From NCBI GenBank assembly GCA_947365485.1, contig CANAXK010000103.1, positions 1 through 6,080 of the forward strand: a stretch of DNA of 6,080 nucleotides, written 5' to 3'. A program made the position numbers and the translations under genes. Numbering within the stretch: position 1 is the first letter of the stretch; every line of letters begins with the position of its first letter. Of the stretch, positions 1 to 5,078 are shown in pieces. This stretch comes from an uncultured bacterium (GTDB lineage Bacteria; Cyanobacteriota; Vampirovibrionia; Gastranaerophilales; Gastranaerophilaceae). Under the pieces are notes generated by a model that was given only the letters and a program-made list of their open reading frames with translations, did no database searches and was not told the DNA's origin.

Positions 1-571
1 TTCGCTCAATAACTGCGCCTGCAAGATACATAAAAACAAGCCCAAGCCCTGACACAACACCGCCATGGAGATTATTCCACAAAACAACCACAGGAGGGAT
101 TACCCAGACAAGGTTTCCGCCCTGTCTCCTTGTCCTTTCCAATATGTACAGGAACATTACGAAAAAGAAAAAGCTGAAAAGCTGGCAGCGTACAAGTTCT
201 GAATTAAGATGCTTAAAGAGAACCAGAAACACTGTCATAAACAAAATCGAGGTCGGAAATGCGTGTTTTTGCAGCTTCTGTGTTTTGATTACAAAAAAAG
301 CTGTTCCGAACATCAAAACACTCTGGAGTAGAATTAACCCGAAAGCGCCAAAGTATTTTAGTGCTGCATAGAACACCACGCCAGAACCCCATTCATGGTC
401 ATACCACGGGTGGGTCGGAGTGTATGAAAGAAAGTCTTTAAAAGGCAGGATTCCGTTCTCAACAAATCTTTCGCCAACAATAAGACGCGCAAACAGGTCA
501 TAATCATAGTTTGTAGAAAGACAAACCAGAAATACGCATAAAACCGCTAATGTTATATAAAATTTTTTCAT
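1..571 (-). CDS. Multi-pass membrane protein, GT-C/mannosyltransferase-like, N-terminal part
   Basis: This is an open frame read leftwards from an ATG at 571-569. It gives 190 codons with no stop and leaves the window at position 1, so the C-terminus is missing. GGGAG lies 5 nt upstream of the ATG, which supports this start. Residues 4-20 form a first hydrophobic helix or signal anchor. A conserved-looking loop follows, with NYDYD at 21-25 and YTPTHPWYDHEW at 50-61, and then several hydrophobic helices at about 64-95, 107-120, 130-142 and 154-188. RCQLF at 128-132 and NNLHGG at 166-171 occupy the places of the 'RPQLF' and 'NLHGG' motifs I know from large bacterial membrane proteins with a 'DpDlw..l..G...DPFSYT...W..HEW' start. 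Those are usually annotated as hypothetical or as GT-C (dolichyl-phosphate-mannose mannosyltransferase-like) proteins. A role in glycan or lipid-linked sugar transfer at the inner membrane is inference; the N-terminal acidic loop is the usual place of the GT-C catalytic Asp. The Pro of RPQ is Cys129 here. I am confident that it is a real gene and less so about its function. Confidence 0.78.
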   Translation of the reverse strand, partial: MKKFYITLAVLCVFLVCLSTNYDYDLFARLIVGERFVENGILPFKDFLSYTPTHPWYDHEWGSGVVFYAALKYFGAFGLILLQSVLMFGTAFFVIKTQKLQKHAFPTSILFMTVFLVLFKHLNSELVRCQLFSFFFFVMFLYILERTRRQGGNLVWVIPPVVVLWNNLHGGVVSGLGLVFMYLAGAVIER

Positions 572-646
572 CTACACTCCCTCATAACTATCTTATTACA
601 AAAAAGTTTTTGTGCTAAGATAATTAAGGGTAAAAAGGGAGGCTAT
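572..646. promoter_or_regulatory. Divergent intergenic promoter region between the membrane-protein gene and leuC
   Basis: These 75 nt separate two start codons facing away from each other, so both promoters must lie here or inside the opposite gene. On the minus strand, TAAGAT (forward 590-595) is a possible -10, 18 nt before the ATG at 571. On the plus strand the leuC -10 is at 616-621. An inverted repeat, ACAAAAA-AG-TTTTTGT (598-613), sits between the two candidate -10 elements, where it could act as a shared operator or simply be A/T-rich promoter DNA. The minus-strand promoter call is weak because no good -35 is visible. Confidence 0.45.
613..621 (+). promoter_or_regulatory. leuC extended -10 promoter element
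   Basis: TGC-TAAGAT matches the extended -10 pattern TGn-TATAAT at four of six hexamer positions plus the TG. It ends 25 nt before the leuC ATG. The hexamer 17 nt upstream is TTATTA (593-598), a poor -35, as is usual for extended -10 promoters. The same ten bases with one purine change occur in front of mtnA at the same distance. Alternative register: GATAAT at 619-624 with TTACAA at 596-601 and 17-nt spacing. Confidence 0.45.
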
Positions 647-1891
647 ATGGGATTAACGTTAGTAGAAAAAATCATTTCAGAACACTCAGGAAAACAGGTT
701 CATGCAGGCGAGCTGGTTATATCAAAGGTTGATGTGTCGGCTGTGCAGGACGGAACAGGCCCTCTGACTGTACAGGAGTTCAAAAAGCTTGGAAAAACGA
801 AGCTTAACAATCCTGAAAGGACGATTCTTTTTATTGACCATGCTTCACCAAGCCCGCGCAAAGAGCTTTCCAACACCCACATGGTTTTAAGAGATTTTCA
901 TAAAGAATATGGCGCTGTATTATCCGATGTCGGAGCAGGCGTATGCCATCAGAGACTTATAGAAACATTTGTTAACCCGGGCGAAGTGCTTGTTGGTGCT
1001 GATTCACACACCTGTACATCAGGCGCATTAGGTGCGTTTGCAACAGGCATGGGCTCTACTGACATAGCGGTCGCAATGGCGCTTGGAAAAACATGGCTTA
1101 AGGTTCCTGCAACATATAAAATCGTTGTTACAGGCAAATTCAAGCCTGGAATTTGTTCAAAAGACTTAATGCTTCATCTTATCGGGATGATTGGCGCAGA
1201 CGGAGCGACATACAAAGCTTTAGAGTTCTGTGGAGACACGATTGAGAATATGCCAATGTCAGAAAGATTCACGCTTGCAAACATGGCAGTAGAAGCCGGT
1301 GCCAAGTGCGGGCTGTTCATTGCGGACGACAAGACCCGCGAGTTTTTGAAAGAGCGCGGGCGCGAAGACAAGTTCATGCAAATTCTTCCGGATCCTGACG
1401 CTGTTTACGAAAGGATTATTGAAATCAATGCCGAAGATGTGCCGCACACTGTTTCCTGCCCTCACACAGTAGACAACACCAAAAGGGTTGAGGAACTTAA
1501 GGATGTCAAGGTTAATCAGGTTTTTGTCGGCACCTGCACAAACGGGCGTATAGAGGATTTGAGGACTGTTGCTGAGATTTTGAAGGGCAAAACCGTTCAT
1601 CCTGATGTAAGAATGCTCATCTCACCGGCTTCAAAGGATGTATTCAAGCAGGCGCTCAAAGAAGGTTTGATTGATATTTTTGTGGAATCAAACGCGGCGA
1701 TACTTGCACCGGGCTGCGGTCCATGTGTTGGTGTGCATGCCGGAATCCTTGGTGACGGAGAGGTTTGTCTTGCAACCCAGAACAGGAATTTTCAGGGCAG
1801 AATGGGGAACACAAAAGGGTTTATCTATTTAGCATCTCCTTATGTTGCAGCGCATACGGCGCTTAGGGGATATATAAACGCAGGAGAATAA
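647..1891 (+). CDS. leuC: 3-isopropylmalate dehydratase large subunit (LeuC / aconitase superfamily)
   Basis: A 414-residue protein of the length expected for the archaeal/thermophile-type LeuC-HacA group (about 420 aa; enterobacterial LeuC is about 466 aa). The start is supported by AAGGGAGG ending 4 nt before the ATG. Visible motifs are DHASPSP at 64-70, GVCHQ at 98-102, GADSHTCTSGALGAFATGMG at 117-136, VGTCTNGR at 294-301, APGCGPC at 354-360 and NRNFQGRMGN at 379-388. Cys297, Cys357 and Cys360 are the expected [4Fe-4S] ligands, so the enzyme should be active. LeuC with the small subunit LeuD isomerises 2- to 3-isopropylmalate in the cytoplasm in leucine synthesis. The GVCHQ motif also occurs in homoaconitase and related hydro-lyase large subunits, so homoaconitate, citraconate/(R)-citramalate or dimethylmalate-type substrates cannot be excluded from sequence alone. 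No leuD follows; a small membrane-protein gene begins 2 nt after the stop and is probably cotranscribed. Confidence 0.9.
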   Translation: MGLTLVEKIISEHSGKQVHAGELVISKVDVSAVQDGTGPLTVQEFKKLGKTKLNNPERTILFIDHASPSPRKELSNTHMVLRDFHKEYGAVLSDVGAGVCHQRLIETFVNPGEVLVGADSHTCTSGALGAFATGMGSTDIAVAMALGKTWLKVPATYKIVVTGKFKPGICSKDLMLHLIGMIGADGATYKALEFCGDTIENMPMSERFTLANMAVEAGAKCGLFIADDKTREFLKERGREDKFMQILPDPDAVYERIIEINAEDVPHTVSCPHTVDNTKRVEELKDVKVNQVFVGTCTNGRIEDLRTVAEILKGKTVHPDVRMLISPASKDVFKQALKEGLIDIFVESNAAILAPGCGPCVGVHAGILGDGEVCLATQNRNFQGRMGNTKGFIYLASPYVAAHTALRGYINAGE

Positions 1892-1893
1892 CA

Positions 1894-2382
1894 ATGAATT
1901 TACTACTTTTAAAACAATTATCCATATTAAGCGCATTTGCGGGAGTTATTCTCGGGCTCATAACCATCGTGCCTTATGTAAGTTTTGTCAGCTTTATGGT
2001 CTTAATCCTGTTTTTGTCAGCATTTGTGCTGGCCTACCTTAAGCAGAATGACCTTATTGGAATCATAAGCATACGTGAGGGCTGTATTTTCGGAGCGGTA
2101 ATCGGGTTTGTATCGTTTCTCGCTTTTGCAGCGGTTTACGCGCCTTTAAGCATGATTCTGGGCTGGCTCATACCATCTTACACACAAGGTTTTTTGAGAT
2201 TCTTCATGGCAGGCGGATTCGGGACTTTTGTCGTAATGATTTTATTAATCATCATGATGGCGATGTTAAGTGCACTGTTCAACGGGTTTTCAGGGCTTGT
2301 AACAGCTTACGTATACGAGCTTATAACAGGTATAAAAAAGGAAAGCAATCAGAACACAAGTGTGGATTTTGAGATAAAGTAA
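1894..2382 (+). CDS. Small four-helix membrane protein of unknown function
   Basis: A 162-residue, very hydrophobic protein that I do not recognise. The start is well supported: AGGAG (1882-1886), inside the last codons of leuC, lies 7 nt before the ATG, and the ATG comes 2 nt after the leuC TAA, so translational coupling with leuC is likely. Predicted helices are at about residues 8-28, 30-48, 63-92 (possibly broken at a Pro near 83) and 105-145, the last long enough for one helix plus a re-entrant segment or two helices. The loop around 49-60 (KQNDLIGIISIREG) and the polar tail from about 148 (KKESNQNTSVDFEIK) are the only charged stretches. The general shape resembles the DUF4199-type four-TM proteins of about 160-170 aa, but I see no diagnostic motif, so I give no family. 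It has no evident link to leucine synthesis except position. Its stop is 3 nt from the stop of the convergent next gene. Confidence 0.82.
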   Translation: MNLLLLKQLSILSAFAGVILGLITIVPYVSFVSFMVLILFLSAFVLAYLKQNDLIGIISIREGCIFGAVIGFVSFLAFAAVYAPLSMILGWLIPSYTQGFLRFFMAGGFGTFVVMILLIIMMAMLSALFNGFSGLVTAYVYELITGIKKESNQNTSVDFEIK

Positions 2383-2385
2383 CCG

Positions 2386-3000
2386 CTACACTTTTGCTCT
2401 AAACTTATGCAGGTAGCCTGCGATATTCTTTCTTTCCATGATATACAAAAACTTGTCCTTTACCTGCGGTTCTCTGCCAGCGAGGCTTCTTCTGATATTA
2501 TATGGATAGTTTATATTCTTTTTATCAGAGCTGAACAGCAATTTATTCTCTTGTGTACCTTTATTTGCAATTCTTTCAAGTGTGTAAAGAATAACTTCTG
2601 TAAGTTTCCTATATTTGTACTTAAACATATATGCTGCTGATATTTCCAGAACACCACCTTCTTTGGTAAAAGCCTTTTTCAGGATTATTTCATTACTAAC
2701 ACAACTTGCACCTTTATACAGCTCCACTCTATCACGGAGTAATTTTTTGTAATCATTATAAAGCCTAAAATAAAACTCATCTTTTTGCGGGTTAGATTCC
2801 AGTGCCAAAATATTATTATCCCCGTTGTTTGAAATCTTGTTCAACACATTATCAAGCCTGTCTTGCAGCCCTTCTTTGCTGCAATTCATAGCAAACTCTG
2901 TCCAATAGTCATTGGTTAAAGCACGTTGACGATACGTACTTTCCGGCGGAAGCTTTGATTTGAATGTGTTAGCTGCAACGGTCCGGGTTCTCATATACAT
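2386..3000 (-). CDS. Hypothetical protein, 202-204 aa, unrecognised
   Basis: A complete minus-strand frame encoding a soluble, basic, Lys/Asn/Tyr-rich protein with no signal peptide or membrane segment. I do not recognise the family. Visible parts are a basic N-terminus (RTRTVAANTFKSKLPPES), a probable amphipathic helix around residues 37-57 (KEGLQDRLDNVLNKISNNGD), a strand-like stretch NILALES followed by EFYFRLYND, a central helical region around 85-150, and a basic C-terminal tail (YIMERKNIAGYLHKFRAKV). It could be a housekeeping orphan, a nucleic-acid-binding protein or a remnant accessory protein; none of these is shown by a motif. Two ATGs compete, at 3000-2998 and 2994-2992. AAAGAGGT (forward 3001-3008) abuts the first with no spacer but sits 6 nt before the second, so the 202-residue product (2386-2994) is the more likely one. 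It stands alone, convergent with the leuC operon and divergent from mtnA. Confidence 0.75.
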   Translation of the reverse strand: MYMRTRTVAANTFKSKLPPESTYRQRALTNDYWTEFAMNCSKEGLQDRLDNVLNKISNNGDNNILALESNPQKDEFYFRLYNDYKKLLRDRVELYKGASCVSNEIILKKAFTKEGGVLEISAAYMFKYKYRKLTEVILYTLERIANKGTQENKLLFSSDKKNINYPYNIRRSLAGREPQVKDKFLYIMERKNIAGYLHKFRAKV

Positions 3001-3008
3001 ACCTCTTT
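3001..3008 (-). promoter_or_regulatory. Ribosome binding site that favours the second ATG of the hypothetical gene
   Basis: Read on the minus strand this is AAAGAGGT, the only Shine-Dalgarno-like run before the gene. It touches the ATG at 3000, which is too close for initiation, and lies 6 nt before the in-frame ATG at 2994. This shifts the preferred start two codons downstream. Confidence 0.6.
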
Positions 3009-3017
3009 ATATCTTAA

Positions 3018-3026
3018 TCTATACCA
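3018..3026 (-). promoter_or_regulatory. Candidate extended -10 for the hypothetical gene
   Basis: On the minus strand the sequence reads TGG-TATAGA, a TGn extended -10 with four of six hexamer matches, 23 nt before the preferred ATG at 2994. That is close to the 25 nt seen for leuC and mtnA. No clear -35 lies 16-18 nt further upstream. TAAGAT (forward 3011-3016) is an alternative but lies too near the start codon. Confidence 0.35.
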
Positions 3027-3063
3027 TATCAAAGCATAAACTATTTTAATTTACAACACTCCA

Positions 3064-3072
3064 TGCTAAAAT
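3064..3072 (+). promoter_or_regulatory. mtnA extended -10 promoter element
   Basis: TGC-TAAAAT gives five of six matches to TATAAT plus the TG of an extended -10. It ends 25 nt before the mtnA ATG. The hexamer 17 nt upstream is TTTTAA (3044-3049), a weak -35. The leader is too short to hold a SAM-type riboswitch or attenuator, so no RNA-based control of this methionine-salvage gene is visible. Confidence 0.5.
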
Positions 3073-3097
3073 AGACATACTGTGAGGAGAAGAATAA

Positions 3098-4162
3098 ATG
3101 GAATTTAAATCAAAGATTAAAACAATAGAATGGGTCGATACATATTCAAAAATGGTTGACCAGACTGTCATACCTTATGAATACAAGTTTGTGAATATAA
3201 CATCTGGCGAAGATATGTTTAACGCAATCAGGAACATGATTGTGCGCGGAGCACCGGCTATCGGGATTGCAGGCGCTCATGGCGTGATACTCTTTGCACA
3301 GGAAGGTGCTGAAAAATTCGATAACAGAGAAGAATTTATAAACTGGCTCATTGAAAAAGCCGAATACATGAAAACCTCACGCCCGACAGCAGTTAACCTC
3401 ATGTGGGCAGTACAGAAACAAATCGAGGTTATTAATAACTCAAAATCCGATATAAAAGGGATTATTGAAGAGCTTAAGACTAACGCAATCAAGCTTGAAA
3501 ACGAAGACATTGATATAAACAAAAAAATTGGTGACTACGGCGCAGAAGTTGTTCCCAAAGGAGCAACAATTCTTACCCACTGCAACGCGGGAGCGCTCGC
3601 AACTGTCGGATACGGTACTGCTCTTGGAGTTGTGCGTTCTGCTTACGCTAAGGACAACACTGTACAGGTTTTTGCAGACGAGACCAGACCTCGCCAGCAG
3701 GGTGCAAGGATTACAACGTTTGAACTTGCGATGGACGGAATCCCTGTAACGCTTATTACAGATGGAATGTGCTCATATTTTATGAAAAAAGGAATGATTG
3801 ACATGGTTGTAGTAGGCGCTGACAGAATTGCTGCAAACGGTGACACTGCAAATAAAATCGGGACTTACACAGTTGCAATCGCTGCAAAGTACCACAACGT
3901 GCCGTTCTATATCGCGGCACCGCTTTCCACAATTGACACCTCAATCAAAACCGGAGACGAAATCGTAATCGAGGAACGCTCAAGAGAAGAAGTCACCCAT
4001 ATTAACGGAAAGATTATTTGCGCTCCGGAAGTTAACGTCATTAACCCTGGATTTGATGTAACCCCTCATGAGTTGATTGCAGGTATAATCACAGAGAAGG
4101 GGATTTTGAGACCTGATTACAACAAGTCAATTGCAGAAGCGTTTAATACATGCAATACTTAA
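3098..4162 (+). CDS. mtnA: S-methyl-5-thioribose-1-phosphate isomerase
   Basis: A full-length 354-residue MtnA (family members are about 340-370 aa), of the eIF2B-alpha-like aldose-ketose isomerase family. It converts 5-methylthioribose-1-phosphate to 5-methylthioribulose-1-phosphate during salvage of 5'-methylthioadenosine, in the cytoplasm. Motifs seen are RGAPAIGIAGAHG at 50-62, LTHCNAGALATVGYGTALG at 159-177, FADETRPRQQGARIT at 192-206, VVGADRIAANGDTANKIGTY at 238-257 and NPGFDVTPHELI at 316-327. Cys162 (THCNAG) and Asp242 (GADRIA) are the expected catalytic pair. GAGGAG ends 8 nt before the ATG. The NGD-NK-GTY block is standard for MtnA, which makes ribose-1,5-bisphosphate isomerase or eIF2B-like alternatives less likely. 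No other methionine-salvage gene (mtnK, mtnP, mtnBCD or mtnW) is adjacent. The last 20 nt are shared with the 3' end of pdxA on the other strand. Confidence 0.95.
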   Translation: MEFKSKIKTIEWVDTYSKMVDQTVIPYEYKFVNITSGEDMFNAIRNMIVRGAPAIGIAGAHGVILFAQEGAEKFDNREEFINWLIEKAEYMKTSRPTAVNLMWAVQKQIEVINNSKSDIKGIIEELKTNAIKLENEDIDINKKIGDYGAEVVPKGATILTHCNAGALATVGYGTALGVVRSAYAKDNTVQVFADETRPRQQGARITTFELAMDGIPVTLITDGMCSYFMKKGMIDMVVVGADRIAANGDTANKIGTYTVAIAAKYHNVPFYIAAPLSTIDTSIKTGDEIVIEERSREEVTHINGKIICAPEVNVINPGFDVTPHELIAGIITEKGILRPDYNKSIAEAFNTCNT

Positions 4163-5078
4163 TTGCCTCAATCATTGATTCCGGATTGGCAATATTCTTC
4201 CCTGCAATATCAAACGCAGTCCCATGGCTTGGCGATGTCCTTATAATATCAAGCCCGATTGTCATGTTTACAGTCTTTTCAGAGGCAACCGACTTAATCG
4301 GAATCAGACCCTGATCATGATAGCAGGCAATGTAACAGTCATAAGGCACCTTTTCGCCCTTTAGATAATTCTGAACCCCTTTTACAAACAAAGTGTCAGC
4401 AGGAAGCGGATTCGTAATATTGATTCCGCGCTTGCGCACAGCCTCAACCGCCGGAAGCATCTTTCTCTCTTCTTCATCACCCATAATCCCGTTTTCACCG
4501 GCATGCGGATTCAGAGCACAGAGAGCAAACGAAGGCTTTTTGATGTAAAGCTTGTTCTGAAAATAACTCCTTAACCTTTCTACTTTTTCTATTATTATCT
4601 CTTTGCTAAGGTTTTCTGAAACATCTTTAAGCGCACAATGCCTTGTAAGAAGGAGAACCCTCAAATCCTTGGACACAAAAAGCATTTCAGCTTTCTGTCC
4701 GTCATGAGCAAGAAAATGCTCGAGAACTTCTGTCTGGCCGTTGTAGATGTGACCCGCAAGGTGCATTGCTTCTTTTGAAGTCGGAGCTGTTACAATGAAT
4801 TTTGGTGAAATCCCGCACGCTTTTTTAAGAGCACGGAACGAAAAATCACCGGCAGACGCTGAAACAACACCCGGTTCAATTTTTTCAGGATAATCAATTT
4901 CGATTACTTCATAACTGTTTGCCAGACGTCCATAAGTGTTCAGAACCTTTGAGTTAGATATAATTACAATGTCTTTTGCCGGTAAATTGAGCATATTAAG
5001 GGCTTTAATTGTAATCTCTGCCCCAACCCCGTTCGGGTCGCCTGTTGTAATCGCGATTTTGTTAGAATATTTATTCAT
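4143..5078 (-). CDS. pdxA: PdxA-family 4-phosphate dehydrogenase (PdxA or PdxA2)
   Basis: A complete 311-residue member of the PdxA family of NAD-dependent, metal-dependent 4-phospho-hydroxyacid dehydrogenases (E. coli PdxA has 329). Seen: TTGDPNGVGAE at 11-21; metal-ligand histidines His147 (LTRHCAL), His192 (NPHAGENG) and His254 (YHDQG); and substrate-contact equivalents Lys262, Asn271 and Arg280. The motif usually written GHTE reads GQTE at 114-117, so the substrate-contact His is Gln115. Classical PdxA oxidises 4-phosphohydroxythreonine in vitamin B6 synthesis. PdxA2 proteins paired with DUF1537 kinases act on D-threonate or D-erythronate 4-phosphate and yield dihydroxyacetone phosphate and CO2. 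The frame starts 8 nt inside the end of the upstream kinase gene, with AGGTG just before the ATG, so coupled translation and a PdxA2-type role are likely. B6 synthesis remains possible. No terminator fits at its 3' end, which overlaps mtnA. Confidence 0.93.
   Translation of the reverse strand: MNKYSNKIAITTGDPNGVGAEITIKALNMLNLPAKDIVIISNSKVLNTYGRLANSYEVIEIDYPEKIEPGVVSASAGDFSFRALKKACGISPKFIVTAPTSKEAMHLAGHIYNGQTEVLEHFLAHDGQKAEMLFVSKDLRVLLLTRHCALKDVSENLSKEIIIEKVERLRSYFQNKLYIKKPSFALCALNPHAGENGIMGDEEERKMLPAVEAVRKRGINITNPLPADTLFVKGVQNYLKGEKVPYDCYIACYHDQGLIPIKSVASEKTVNMTIGLDIIRTSPSHGTAFDIAGKNIANPESMIEAIKYCMY

Noticed and set aside
144..371. 75-aa plus-strand frame at the left end
   Set aside because: It lies antisense to the partial membrane-protein gene, whose opposite strand carries recognisable motifs; it is a shadow frame.
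1259..1600. 113-aa minus-strand frame inside leuC
   Set aside because: It is antisense to the conserved LeuC core and shows no independent start signal.
1894..2382. A leuD gene directly after leuC
   Set aside because: The product is hydrophobic with about four membrane helices and lacks the LeuD swivel-domain motifs.
2407..2640. 77-aa plus-strand frame opposite the hypothetical gene
   Set aside because: It is Cys/Phe/Ile-rich in the manner of antisense translation and has no ribosome binding site. The minus-strand frame is longer, with a well-placed Shine-Dalgarno site and promoter candidate.
3001..3097. A SAM or other riboswitch upstream of mtnA
   Set aside because: Only 97 nt lie between the genes and the likely transcript leader is about 20 nt; no aptamer-like pairing is visible.
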